Shown here piece after piece: positions 1-11,099 of a stretch of 64,000 nt of DNA. Each line of letters begins with the position of its first letter. Positions within the stretch are counted from its first letter, which is position 1. The DNA is from Erodium maritimum (lineage: Eukaryota > Streptophyta > Magnoliopsida > Geraniales > Geraniaceae): contig OY997588.1 of NCBI GenBank assembly GCA_963921825.1, positions 83,395,043-83,459,042 on the forward strand, in the 5' to 3' direction. The translations under genes and the position numbers were made by a program. The notes under the pieces were generated by a model, which saw only the letters and a program-made list of their open reading frames with translations, did not search any database and was not told where the DNA came from.

Positions 1-260
1 TGACGAACCCTAAAATCAAACGTTCAAAAGTTTCACATTTGAACGGTTTCAACAAACCAAGCATTAATCTTTTTCGAAACTTGGTAATTAAATAAAACCG
101 GAAATTACATGATGTTTGATAACGTGCTTGTTTGATAACACGGTGTGTGATGTGATGTTGGCATGGTGCATGTAATAGCCCCATGATTTAATTTGTCGCT
201 TTTTCACGGTCTGTGTATTGTTAGAAGTTAGCGTGTAATTATTCTTTTAAGTGTGGTCGT
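1..260. other. Unassigned sequence left of the chromovirus
   Basis: No gene, RNA or element end could be recognised. The stretch is moderately AT-rich and has no useful open frame. Its last five bases (GTCGT, 256-260) directly precede the LTR and would be the left target-site duplication, but the right end of that element is lost, so this cannot be confirmed. Confidence 0.5.
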
Positions 261-2606
261 TGTAAAGACTGCCCCGGTTAAACCTCGTTTTATTTATTTT
301 ATTCGTATGGACTGTCGATTGGGGAGAAAATTGGACAAAAAAAGAGGGAGAAGAAGAGCAGACCTTCGGCCAAGCCAGACCAGGCCCAGTCAGCCAAACC
401 AGGCCCAGCTCGCCAAGCCCAAGCCGGCCTCCCCTAACCCTAGCATTGTTCATATTCTCCCTCACTTCGCGCGCGCATCCCGAGACACAGCTCTCTCTCT
501 CTCTCCCTCTCTCTCTCACTCGATGCCGCCTCGCCATCACCGTGCTCTGCTTCCGCGTGTGAATCGGACCACGCCGGCAACGAGATCTGGACACCGCCGC
601 CTTCTTCTCTCCCGGGTTCGAACCACGCCACGCCGGCGACAGAGAAGCAACACGGGTTCGTGCCTCCCTCGTCCTGTTCGACTTCCCCGACAACGTCCAC
701 CGAAAAACCCTCTCGCGACGACGTTGGTTTGGACGAGCTCAACTGGAAACACGCTGGCGAACCTCTCGCTCTCGCCAGATCTGAGACGGAGTAGGCCGTT
801 GGTCGCGCGCCAACTACCGCCGTCCTCGTCCAGGTAAGGCTGGCGCTCTGCTGCCACTCCCGAGCACCGCCGCGCGTTCCTCCGAGCTCCCCAGCCGCCG
901 GCCGCCGCCTCCTCGAGACGAAACCCTCACCGGCCGTTACCATCGACCAAGCCGGGCCTCGGGCCAAGACTGACTCGAGCCAGGCTGGGCCTCGGGCCAG
1001 GCTAGGTCCGGGTCTGGTCGGGTCTGGGTCAGGTCTGGACCGGGTCTGATCCGGGTCGGATTCGGGTCCGGTTTCCGGGTCGGGTCTGGGTTGGGTCAGA
1101 TTAATTAATTATTTAGTTTAAACCAATTAAATTTAAAGGACTTAATTGATAAATTAGAGGACTATTTCGGACTGAACCGGGACTAAATACCACCTTTACT
1201 TGTTAAAATCAGACTTTGTCCTCGATCGTGGAGAAGACCAGAGGTAGGCCCGGACGTCAGCAGCTAGGAGTTTGAGTTGTTTTCTGTTGAGGTAGGCAAA
1301 GTAGCGAATATCGGTTTAATTACGGAAAGTTACTAGTATGCATGTGTAGGAATAATAATAACCGGAAAGGTCCTAGTTGGCATATAGGATGTGATTTACT
1401 AGAATAACCGCTTTCAATTACAATAATAATTGGACGAGTCTTAGTGTGCATGTAGGATGTGATTCACTATATTAACCGCTTTAGATTCTTGGGAAATTGT
1501 CGTGCTGGTAGAATGGTCATGTCGAGCCTTAGGATTGCGTGTTGTTTGAGATGCATGATGCTTGCTGTAGCCGTTGTTTGAGAGTCTTAATAAGATTATA
1601 CTCGGTGTAGCATGTTGTGACTATGTGTGGGCAAGTGAGCCGTGTTTGTTATGATATGAATCCTTGGTTGTGATATGATCGGGTGGGTGATAGACCGATT
1701 TGTGTGTTATGGTGAGTTGGCTCGGTTGGTATACCGTGGTCGAACTATGGCTTTGTGCTGCGTGTTATTCTCTTGATGTGTGTTCCAAGAAGAGGTGTGT
1801 CCGGTACGATACCCACACTGAGAGAGTATGTCGGTGTAGAGTATCGAGGACGAGGATGGTGTAACCATTACCCCGATGCTATGTGGTCCGGGAAGGCGTA
1901 CGACCGAGGTATGTGTCGGTCCGTTATGCGTGAGGCCCCAAGTCTCCGTGACGGGAAGACATCTGACTGAATGTATTGCCGGTCAGGTATGTTACCCTGA
2001 GTCTCGGTGACGGGAAGATGTCGGGACCGATGCTTTGTGTTCCGTTACGATATAAATGGGATGGGCTGTGATAGCCGGCAATGTTAAGGACGATTGTGCT
2101 AATTTATGTGTTGCTCTGCTGTGTGTGATGTGTGTACTGATTGGCTATGTGTGTTATTATATTATTTGTGTTATTATGGTCTTGCGAGAGGGTTTGGTGG
2201 TTGGTACTTGTCCCGTGGGTGTTGTTGATAGTCATGCTTTGCTAGTATGCCCTAATTGGACGGTTACTCGTGGTATTTAACGGAATTTCATAACCTTAAC
2301 TACTTTTCATACAGAGCGAAAGCTCACCCCTTACCTTGTTCTCTTTCAGGTGTTGAGCGGGATCAGTATTAGAAGGATTCTCGGAGTTTGGGAACTGACG
2401 AAGGTCTTGGCTAGTGCCTAGAGACGTACTGTTTTTACTGTTTCTAAACTGAGTTACTTTTTGTTGTTGACGAGCTGTTAACTCGCGTTATTGTTTTGAG
2501 CTTTTAAAATGCTATCTAAAACCCTTTTTATTATTAAACTGCTTTAGTTATCTTGTATTTTAATACACGTCACGAGTCCGGTCAAAACCGGATTTGGGGC
2601 GTGACA
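261..2606 (+). repeat. 5' LTR of the Tekay chromovirus
   Basis: It starts TGTAAAGACT and ends GGCGTGACA, giving the TG...CA termini of an LTR, and the first 1.06 kb is repeated at 8234-9341. Inside are a CT microsatellite (about 490-520), a GC-rich block with runs of CGGGTCTGG-like words (960-1100), a short tandem motif near 1930-2030, and a small GAGC-GAAA-GCTC hairpin (2314-2325) followed by a pyrimidine tract ending CAGG. The 194- and 175-codon frames that cross it have no family resemblance. Confidence 0.93.
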
Positions 2607-2609
2607 ATT

Positions 2610-2621
2610 TGGTATCAGAGA
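2610..2621 (+). other. Primer-binding site (tRNA-Met type)
   Basis: TGGTATCAGAGA begins three bases after the LTR end. It matches the 3' end complement of plant initiator tRNA-Met (TGGTATCAGAGC) except at the last base. Its position fixes the 3' border of the LTR. Confidence 0.9.
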
Positions 2622-3443
2622 CTGGTTGCATTTTGAAATCGTTTTTTCAAAACCTCGGATCGTACGTCAATTAGGTGGGTAGAGTTGGGTCGTTAAGTTA
2701 CCATGTGTCGGTCATGCAAGTCGGAGATTGTCCTACGCGTAGAAACGAGACGGGGAGAGTCTCGAGTTGGTGGTTGTCCGATCTAAGTACCGTGTACCTT
2801 GGTGAACCTGTGTAGTTGGTGTCATTGTTTGAGTTAAACTCTTTCCCGATTGTGAACTTGGTCGGGCGGTAAAGGTGGAATTACCGAGACCCGAGCGTGT
2901 AACTAAGATAAATTGATGTGTGTTATAATTGTGATTGAGTGATGTGTGTAGGTAATGATTGGTTGTCCCGCATAAGCGGATGGTTAGCTTAATTTACGAA
3001 CGGGTCATGCCTGATTTTCTGCAGAAACTGAAGTGTATGTACCATCATGATTCAACTATAGGGGCCACTGTAGCTGGACGTGAATGGAGGGATGTCGAGT
3101 GGTTACAACGTAATTCGGGGACGCCTGAACCGGGTTGTAACGACGCGAGATCAACATGAATGTTATGTTAGAAAGAGGACATGTTAAGAACTTGAAACTA
3201 AGTCTAGGTTGGGCTTTGTGGAATTGTTTGTGATATAAACTGTGGTCTGTGTGACTTTTGTGTGAAGTTGTTGCTGAGTGTAAAGTTGTCTGTAATCTCG
3301 TTATTTTAGTGTATAATCTATGTGGCGCACTAGTGTGCGGACTTCTCTTCTTTGTGTTATTGTGTGACTACACTATACTGAGTATATAATTACTATAAGT
3401 ACTAGTGGGGTGGACTGTGTGTGGCGTTAGTTATTTTACGACA
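2622..3443 (+). other. Untranslated leader of the chromovirus
   Basis: About 820 bases between primer-binding site and gag with no supported coding content. The short open frame at 2959-3159 resembles no gag protein. Confidence 0.6.
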
Positions 3444-4859
3444 TGACACCGAGCTATGTGCCGCGAGGTACGAGGAGACGGCCAGCTAGGGGCCGGTGAC
3501 AGCCGTCGACTGCTGAGTCGGCCGGGGCGACTAGTGCCCAGGGTGCACCCGCTGAGGGGCACGAGAGGGCTGAGACGGCCCAGGCGGCAGCTCTAGAGGA
3601 GCTGGCCCACACTGTTTAGGGTTTGGCAGCAGCCTTTACCCGGAGAGAGGCTGCAGCTCCGACACTGGAGGTTGCACCTGCTACCACTGCAGCGACTGCT
3701 GAGGAACCCACTCAGGTCGACAGTTACACCGCGCAAGCACTGCGAGACTTTCGCAGGTTGGGTATACCTGTGTTTTCTGGGGAGCAAGAACCCGAGGTAG
3801 CCGAGAGGTGGCTGGAACGGAACACCCGCAACCTGGACACATCAGGGATCCTGAGTGGTAGCCTGAGAGTATCTTTCTCAGACTTCCATCTGGAGAGAGA
3901 GAGAGGCCTGCCATTGGTGGCGGCGTGAGCATGTGCGTGTGGGAGATGACTTTGCGCTATTCAGATAGTGTTTTCTCGAGTAGTATTTCCCACAGGCAGT
4001 ACTGGACGACAGGCGTCAACAGTTCCTAGAGCTGCGACAGGAGGGTCTATCAGTGTCCGAGTACGAGGCGAGGTTCACCTCTTTGTCTCGTTTTGCTCAA
4101 GAGATGGTACATACTGAGGCTCTCAGGTGCCGACGTTTTAAGGGAGGGATTCGCCCTGTGATCTCGGACCGGGTTGCTGTTTTGAGGACCCGGGTGTTTT
4201 CTGATCTGATGGAGTTGGCCTTGACCGTGGAGCGAAGATTCCACGAGACAGCGAGGGATCAAGAGGTCAGGCCTAGATCGAGCAGCTCACTGAGGCCGTC
4301 AGAATCTCGAGATCCGAGGAGGTAGAGGACCTCGGGATCGTTTCAGTCTCAGGTTCAGTTGAGAGGACCGCGGAAGGTCGGAGCAGTGGCTTCTGTTGGG
4401 CCTTCCATGTCAAGGCGCACTTGCTATCGTTGTGGGCAGCCAGGTCACATGGCTCGGGATTTTCCGATGAGTGGCGGACCAGTAGATCGTCCGGCGAGTA
4501 GACCTGAGGAGAGGTCGAGTGTCGGGCAACCACTGTGTCATCGATGTGGCAGGCCTGGACACTTTGCTTCCAAGTGCCCCGATCAGTGTTTGGTGGCGTC
4601 AGCTCCGCGACCACAGCAGTCGCAGACTGGGTAGTCGCCATAGTTCCAGCGGCGTCAGGCTCAAACGCATAGAGCTCCGAGGCAGGTAGCGAGCGCGCTG
4701 GCGCCGAGGCACCGAGCAGCGCAGCAGGTGGCACTTCCACCACCTCCGAGAGGCGGACCGCCGGTACAGTACGGCCGAGTGTATGCTATCATCGACTCTC
4801 GGGCTGAGGGACGTTCCGCCGGACATGAGGCTACGCTGGGTACGTGTTTGCTTTATAAT
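3444..4859 (+). pseudogene. gag pseudogene of the chromovirus
   Basis: A gag-like reading frame starts at the ATG at 3444 and is broken by stops (for example the TAG at 3618 and one near 4323) and a frameshift. A retrotransposon-gag core can be read at about 3700-4330. Two CCHC zinc knuckles follow at about 4419-4590. The second (CHRCGRPGHFASKC) is complete. In the first, the last cysteine is replaced by phenylalanine (CYRCGQPGHMARDF). Such knuckles bind the element's RNA during packaging. The broken frame and altered knuckle mean no functional capsid can be made. Confidence 0.85.
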
Positions 4860-5318
4860 TCATAGGCATCTTTCTTGTTTGATACTAGAGCATCTCATTC
4901 TTTCATCTCTTCGTCTTTTGCTCGTATGTTGGGGTTGAGGGTGGAGTTTCTGAGTTGACCTTTATGTCTTGATACCCCTGTTACGGGAGAGGTATTTTTG
5001 AGTACTGTGTGTCGGGACTATGAGATCCGAGTGGCTGATTGCCCGTTTTATGGTGACTTGCTCGTGTTGGACATGACTGCGTTTGACGTGATTTTGGGGA
5101 TGGACTGGATGACGAGGTATAGGGCGTCGATCGACTATTATCGTCGGCAGGTGACCGTGGTATCGGGCGACACGGTCGTTACTTATATCTTGGGCAGTAG
5201 GAGCGGAGTACTCCTGTCTGCGTTGACCGTACGAGAGGAGACGGAGACCGTACAGAGCAGAGAGCTGCCAAGAGTGGCATGCGAGTTCTCGGAGGTCTTT
5301 TCGGAGAAGCTGTCATGA
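4860..5318 (+). pseudogene. Aspartic protease domain of chromovirus pol, inactivated
   Basis: The protease region reads F-D-T-R-A-S-H-S-F at 4878-4904, where the family has the catalytic D-T-G. The glycine is arginine here (AGA at 4887). A downstream ILGMDWM motif (about 5090) is the usual landmark after the chromovirus protease. A stop interrupts the frame near 4957, and another ends it at 5316-5318. The protein would cleave the Gag-Pol precursor in the particle; this copy cannot. Confidence 0.85.
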
Positions 5319-6640
5319 TTACCACCGGCGCGCGAGGTGGAGTTCAGGATCGATGTGATCCCAGGTACGACGCCGATCTCTATGGCCCCGTATCGGTTTG
5401 CACCAGTCGAGTTGGTCGAGCTGAAGCGACAACTCGAGGAGCTTCGGGAGAAGGGATTTATCCGACCGAGTGCTTCACCGTGGGGAGCACCCTCCCTCTT
5501 CGTGAAGAAGAAGGGCGGAGCGTTGAGGATGTGCATTGGTTACCGGAAGTTGAACCGGGTTACGGTGAAGAACCGTTATCCGATGCCGAGGATCAATGAC
5601 CTGTTTGATCCGTTGAGAGGAGCGAAGTGCTTCTCGAAGATTGATCTTCGATCAGGGTACTACCAGTTGAGGGTTCGGGATGAGGATGTGGAGAAGACCG
5701 CATTTAGGACTCGATATGGGCACTATGATTTCTTGGTGATGTCGTTCGGGTTGACGAACGCGCCTGTAGCGTTCATGGATCTGATGAACGGGCTCTTCCG
5801 ACCCTACCTGGATCAGTTCGTCGTGGTGTTTGTGGATGACATTCTGATTTATTCGCCTAGTGAGGAGCCACACGTGGAGCACCTGAGGACAGTGTTGACA
5901 TTGTTGTGTACTCACCAGTTTTACGGCAACTTGGAGAAGTGCGAGTTCTGGCTCGCCGAGGTGAAGTTCCTCGGGCATGTGGGGTCCCAAGAGGGTATAC
6001 TCGTCGATTCGGCGAAGATCGACGTGGTCTCGAAGTAGGCACGACCCAAGAGTGTATTTGAGATCTGCAGCTTCCTAGGCTTGGCAGGGTACTATCGACG
6101 GTTCGTCCAAGACTTCTCACGTCTGGCCGCGCCAATGACTGCCTTGGCACGCAAGGGAGCTGAGTTTGTGTGGACTGATGAATGTGAGCACTCCTTTTCT
6201 GAGCTAAAGTCTCGTTTGACCACCGCACCCGTCTTGATAGTGCCGGAGCGCGGGATCGGTTACGATGTGTATTGTTATGCGTCCGGCGAGGGACTGGGAT
6301 GTGTGTTGATGCAGTCCGGGAAGGTAGTTGCATATGGCTCGAGATAGTTGAAGATACATGAACGCAACTACCCGACCCATGATCTAGAGTTGGTAGCAGT
6401 GGTCTTTGCTCTGAAGAGCTGGCGACACTATACGGGGAGCGATTCCGGGTGTTTTCGGATCACAAGAGCCTCAACTACATTTTCTCTGGGCGCGACTTGA
6501 ACATGCGCCAGAGGCGGTGGATGGAGCTACTTGAGGAGTACGACTTCGATCTACTTTACCATCAGGGCAAGGCGAACGTCGTCGCCGATGCCCTGAGTAG
6601 GAAGTCGACACATAGTCTTGTTAGTATATCTGTCTGAGAG
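5319..6640 (+). pseudogene. Reverse transcriptase and RNase H domains of chromovirus pol
   Basis: The RT reads through palm motifs [14 protein letters not shown] (about 5634-5675) and FVDDILIYS (about 5829-5855), so both catalytic aspartate sites are present. A stop at 6036-6038 interrupts the frame just after the LGHV motif. The RNase H/connection part (6040-6640) continues with SFLGLAGYYRRF and ends near [12 protein letters not shown]. The first RNase H aspartate (C-D-A-S in relatives) is tyrosine (TAT at 6276). A stop at 6345 and a frameshift near 6440 follow. These domains copy element RNA into DNA and remove the RNA strand. Confidence 0.92.
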
Positions 6641-6697
6641 TGGGACATGATGGAGGAGTTGAGCACGTTTCGGCTCGAGCTCGATGAGATCACCGAT

Positions 6698-6743
6698 GGC
6701 GTGGCCATGTGTTCGTTGGTGGCGTGGCCATGTGTTCGTTGGT
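6698..6743 (+). repeat. 23-bp perfect tandem duplication in pol
   Basis: The unit GGCGTGGCCATGTGTTCGTTGGT-type block of 23 bases occurs twice back to back (6698-6720 and 6721-6743). Because 23 is not a multiple of three, the second copy shifts the pol frame between RNase H and integrase. Replication slippage or double-strand-break repair after insertion is the likely cause. Confidence 0.9.
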
Positions 6744-6879
6744 GGCGCAGCCCACACTTGTTGCCCGTGTGCTGGAGGCATAGGCCGGGGATGCCGAGAC
6801 AGCCGAGATCCGAGAGAGGATGATCAGCGGTGCTGACACCGAGGGATGGGAGCAGAGTACTGACCTGGGCCTACGATAC

Positions 6880-8183
6880 CGAGGGAGGTTGTTTGTGCCA
6901 CGGGGTTGACGAGATGATGTGGTGAGAGAGTCTCATCACTCCCGTCTTGATGTGCACCCGGATGGCACCAAGATGTATCGGGATATCCGACGACAGTTCT
7001 GGTGGAGTGGGATGCGTAGAGCAGTGGCAGAGTTCGTTTCGAGATGCCTCACCTGTCAGCAGGTAAAGGCAAAGCATCAGCGTCCCGCTGGCTTGCTACA
7101 GCCACTACCGATTGCGGAGTGGAAGAGGGAGCACATCACGATGGGCTTCGTGAGTGGCTTGTCGAGGTCGCCGAGAGGGCACGACGCAGTTTGGGTGGTG
7201 GTCGACCGATTGACCAAGTCGGCACACTTCTTGGACATGAGGATGACGGATATAGTTGTACTTTGAGCCGGTTGTATGTTCGGGAGATCATCCGTCTTCA
7301 CGGAGTTCCGGTGTCGATTGTGTCCGACAGAGATCCACGTTTCACCTCCATATTTTGGGAGAGCTTGCAGAGAGAGTTGGGGACTGAGGTCTTGCTTAGT
7401 ACAACGTACCACCCACGAACCGATGGTCAGTCAAAGCGCACTATTCAGATACTAGAGGATATGCTGCGATCGTGTGTGCTGGACTTCCGAGGGTCATGGG
7501 AGGACCACTTACCACTAGTAGAGTTTGCCTACAACAACTGCTTACAGGCCAGTATTGGGATGGAACCGTTTGAGGCGTTGTATGGTAGGCCGTGCAGATC
7601 GCCCGTGTGTTGGGTAGAGGTGGGAGACTGGAGTCTACTCGGTCCGGAGATTGTCCAGGAGACGACCGAGAAGGTCGCACTGATTCGGGATCGGTTGAGT
7701 ACCGCACAGAATCGTCAAAAGAGTTTTGCAGATAGACGGCGCAGGCCTCTTGAGTTTTCGGTTGGTGACCATGTGTTTCTGAGGGTGAGCCCGAAGAAGG
7801 GCCTATTGCGGTTCAACCGCGGCGGTGGCAAACTGGCCCCGCGGTTTATCGGACCTTTCGAGATCTTGAGCAGAGTTGGAGTTGTTGCCTATCGCCTTGC
7901 ATTACCACCGCAGCTCGGGAACGTACATAACGTCTTCCATGTATCCCAGTTATGGAAATTTACTGCGGACCCCTCCTACGTGATTAAGTGGACGGACATC
8001 GAGGTGGTTGAGGATGTTTCGTATGAGGAGTAGCCAGTCCGGATTCTGGATAGGCGAGAGAAGGTCTTGCGTGGCAAGACTATTCCTCTAGTACGAGTGC
8101 AGTGGAAGCACCAAGGAGCTGAGTCGACCTGGGAACGCGAGGACGAGGTTCGCGCGAAGTATCCCCACCTTTTCGACCTTTGA
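6880..8183 (+). pseudogene. Integrase and chromodomain of chromovirus pol, inactivated
   Basis: The zinc-binding H-H...C-x2-C module is at about 6937-7060 (HHSRLDVHP...CLTC). The core follows with WKREHITM, but the first catalytic Asp of the DDE triad is Gly (GGC at 7144). The second Asp (SIVSDRD, about 7315) is kept, and the catalytic Glu is Lys (AAG at 7434, in DGQSKRTIQ). A stop at 7264 and a frameshift split the core. The GPFEIL and VHNVFHVS motifs mark the C-terminal domain. After an in-frame TAG at 8031, a chromodomain reads VQWKHQGAESTWERE (about 8098-8142) and ends FDL-stop at 8181. Chromodomains tether the integrase to marked chromatin. All but one DDE residue is lost. Confidence 0.92.
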
Positions 8184-8220
8184 GGTACGTGCGTTTAAAT
8201 TTCGCGGACGAAATTCTTTT

Positions 8221-8230
8221 AAGGGGGGTA
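8221..8230 (+). other. Polypurine tract of the chromovirus
   Basis: AAGGGGGGTA lies immediately upstream of the 3' LTR start TGTAAAGGCC at 8234. It is the primer site for plus-strand synthesis. Confidence 0.85.
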
Positions 8231-8233
8231 GAC

Positions 8234-9341
8234 TGTAAAGGCCGCCCCAGTTAAACCTCGTTTTATTTATTTTATTCGTTTGGACTGTCGATTGGGGAGA
8301 AAATTGGACAAAAAAAATAGGGAGAAGAAGAGCAGACCCTGGGCCAAGACAGACCACGCCCAGTCTGCCGGACCAGGCCCAGCTCGCCAAGCCCAAGCCG
8401 GCCTCCCCTAACCCTAGCACTGTTCATCTTCTCCCCCACTTCGCGCACGCATCCAGAGACACGGCTCTCTTTCTCAGACCTCTCTCTCACCCTCTCTCTC
8501 ACTCGACGCTGCCTCGCCATCACCGTGCTCTGCTTCCGCGTGCGAATCGGACCACGCCGGCAACGAGATCTGAACGCCGCCGCCTTCTTCTCTCCCGGGT
8601 TCGAACCGCTCCACACCGGCGATAGAGAAGCAGCACGGGTTCGTGCCTCCCTCGTCCCGTTCGACTTCCCCGACAACGTCGACCAGAAAACCCTCTCGCG
8701 GCGACGCTGGTTTGGACGAGCTAAGCTGGAACGACGCCGGTGAACCTCTCGCTCTCGCCAGATCTGAGACGGAGGAGGTCGTTGGTTGCGCGCCAACTAC
8801 CGCCATCCTCTTCCAGGTCAGGTCGGCGCTCTGCCGCCACTCCCGAGCACCGTCGCGCGTTCCTCCGAGCTCCCTAGCCACCGGCCGCCGCCTCCTCGAG
8901 ACGAAACCCTCACCGGCTGTTACCCTCGACCAAGCTGGGCCTCGGGCCTGGACTGACACTATCCAAGCTGGGCCTCGGGCCAGGCCAGGTCTCGAGCCAG
9001 GCCAGGTCCGGGTCTGGTCGGGTCTGGGTCGGGCCTGGGTCAGGTCCGGGTCTGGGTCTGGACCGGGTCAGATTCGAGTCCTGTTTCCCGGTCGGGTTGG
9101 GTCCGGGTTGGGTAAGATTAATTATTTATTTATTTTAAACCAATTAAATTTAAAGGACTTAATTGATAAATTAGAGGACTATTTCGGACTGAACCGGGAC
9201 TGATTACCACCTTTACTTGTTAAAATCAAACTTTGACCTCGATCGTGGAGAAGACCGGAGGTAGGCCCGGACGTCAGCAGCTAGGAGTTTGAGTTGCTTT
9301 CTGTTGAGGTAGGGAAAGTAGCGAATATCGGTTTAATTACG
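8234..9341 (+). repeat. Truncated 3' LTR of the chromovirus
   Basis: It matches 261-1324 over its whole length with substitutions and small indels (for example GACTGCCCCGG versus GGCCGCCCCAG). Identity stops abruptly after GTTTAATTACG at 9341. The remaining part found in the 5' LTR (about 1325-2606) is missing. Confidence 0.93.
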
Positions 9342-10228
9342 TGCGAATCGTTTTTTATTTGTAACCGTTTCTCTCGTCTTGGAGTCGATGGAGCTCAAGA
9401 AGCGAGTGGGAGACCGTTTGCTTCAGCTTGGAGTCGGTGGAGTTCAAGAAGATAGTAAGAGTTATCTTAAGGGGTTGTTACGTGCACGATTCATGAATGT
9501 TTGGTTTAAGTTATGCATGATTGTATTGTTAGAATGCATGCTTAGTTTTATTTACCAAGCAAATCACCTCACATGCCAAGATATAATTGGAATTTTAATC
9601 GTTTGTCTGTAAGGCCCTTGGAACCGTCTTTGCATTGGATGTAGTAGACGGGTTCTAAGGAAGAATTACATTGAATGTAATTGGAGACATAAATACATTT
9701 GGAATGTAGTTGATGTGCTCATTTCATCGAAGATGTGTCAAAGTTAGAAACACAACCAGAAAAGTAAAATCGGGTCATGTTGAATACCTCCCAGGTTCTC
9801 GGCACCTTAATACCTCTTCGTCTTATGGGTGTTGTGCGCCTTTACGGAGAATCCATGGGAAGGCGGGGTAATAATTTTGGACGACATGTGTAGGTGTTGT
9901 GCACCTTCGGGGAGCACCTACATAGTGTTGGGTAATAGTCGAGAAATGGTGGACCCGACTACGATTTTCAGCCATGGTTGAGCTAGGGTATCAGATAGGG
10001 TAAGTCGTGTACATATGTAAATACCCTAGCCAAGAGTCACATGAGATGTGTTCGGACGTGGTCCGGCCTACGTAGCTCGATTGAGTGGTGAGCCTTCGTT
10101 CAACTCAGTCAAGTGAATCAAGGTTCTTGGTTCTTTGATTTTAAATCAAATGGTTGGTGTTTGAACTTGATCTTCAGAAAGAATTTATTCAGTATACTGA
10201 TTAAATTTACTTTGTCGTGTAGATCAGA
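9342..10228 (+). other. Leader region of the copia element
   Basis: Non-coding DNA upstream of gag with two related segments: GTGTTGTGCGCC with its following 50 bases (about 9829-9890) and GTGTTGTGCACC with its following 50 bases (about 9894-9945). No tRNA-Met primer site (TGGTATCAGAGC-like) is visible, so the 5' LTR/PBS junction is probably deleted. The 77-codon frame at 9379 is not a recognised protein. Confidence 0.6.
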
Positions 10229-11083
10229 ATGACAAGTTCTTCAACGAACAATAGTTTGTCACTCAAAACCATGCTTGCAGGGTCAAGTTGAATGGGACAA
10301 ACTATCTGGACTGGGATAGAAACCTTGAGAATAGTTCTCAAGTATGAACGCAAGGAATATGTCCTAGACCAGGCTTTTCCTGAGGAGCCAGCTAATAACG
10401 CCACTAGGTCCGTTAAGGATGCATACCTAAAGCAGCTTAAGGACGCTATCAATGTGGCGTGTATTATGTTGGGTTGCATGAAGTCGAATCTCGAGGAGCA
10501 GTTCATGGAGTACTCTTAAGACCTCTATGAGATGATGGGGGTCATAAAGGGTATGTTCAAGGAGAGGAAACGTATCGTAAGGTATAATGTCCTCAACGAA
10601 CTACTCTGCTGCAAGATGTCAATTGGGGTCTTTGTGGGTCCTCATATCCTAAGGATGAAGGGGCATCTCGAACATCTTAATTGACTGGGTCTTAAGATTG
10701 AAAAGGAGATGGCAACAAACGTAGTTCTGCATTCCCTTCCTTATGCATATGTTGGGTTCGTGATGAACTACCACATGCACGACATGGACAAGACCATCTT
10801 AGAGTTATATAGCATGTTGGTAACTACTGAAAAGAACATTAAGGATCAGGGACCCAATGAAGTTTTGATGGTCAAAAGGGGAACCAGTTTCAACAAGGGA
10901 ACTAGAGGTGGTAAGGGCAAGGCCCATACACACCTAGCAGTAAAGTTCAGACTTCATAAGGGTCTTAACCCTCCTAAGACTAGGGAATCCTCTACGAAGG
11001 TTAAGGAGGCCGATAGGTCTGCTACTACTGTCAACAACCTGGTCACTAGAAGAAGGATTACAGGAAGTTCCAGGATGATATGA
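10229..11083 (+). pseudogene. copia gag pseudogene
   Basis: From the ATG at 10229 the frame reads MTSSS...LSLKTMLAG and, after a stop and frameshift, the typical copia gag core: LRIVLKYERKEYVLDQ (about 10324-10370), LGCMKSNLEEQF, and LHSLPYAYVGFVMNYHMHDMDK (about 10729-10790). The end is basic and lysine-rich, but I do not see a CCHC knuckle. The core is that of the UBN2/gag-polypeptide family that forms the particle shell. Stops are at about 10290, 10517 and 10682. Confidence 0.85.
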
Positions 11084-11099
11084 AGAAGAGCGATGGAAC

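Larger units (their letters stand above)
261..9341 (+). mobile_element. Ty3/gypsy chromovirus (Tekay/Del type), decayed, 3' LTR truncated
   Basis: The layout is 5' LTR 261-2606, primer-binding site at 2610, gag from 3444, pol (protease, reverse transcriptase, RNase H, integrase, chromodomain) to 8183, polypurine tract 8221-8230, then 3' LTR from 8234. The domain order PR-RT-RH-INT is that of Ty3/gypsy, and the C-terminal chromodomain places it among chromoviruses. LTRs over 2 kb are typical of the Tekay/Del lineage. The coding part carries many stops and frameshifts, and key catalytic residues in protease, RNase H and integrase are changed, so the copy is dead. The 3' LTR matches the 5' LTR only to 9341 (equivalent to about 1324) and then joins copia sequence, so roughly 1.3 kb of LTR has been deleted. 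Confidence 0.93.

Noticed and set aside
247-967. Overlapping frames of 148, 194, 175 and 106 codons on both strands
   Set aside because: They lie in the GC-rich part of the chromovirus 5' LTR, recur in mutated form at 8272-8959 in the 3' LTR, and have no family features. GC-rich LTRs open frames by chance.
2610-2621. tRNA-Met-like sequence as a tRNA gene (also 31032-31045 on the minus strand)
   Set aside because: Only the primer-complementary bases are present next to LTRs; no cloverleaf can be drawn.
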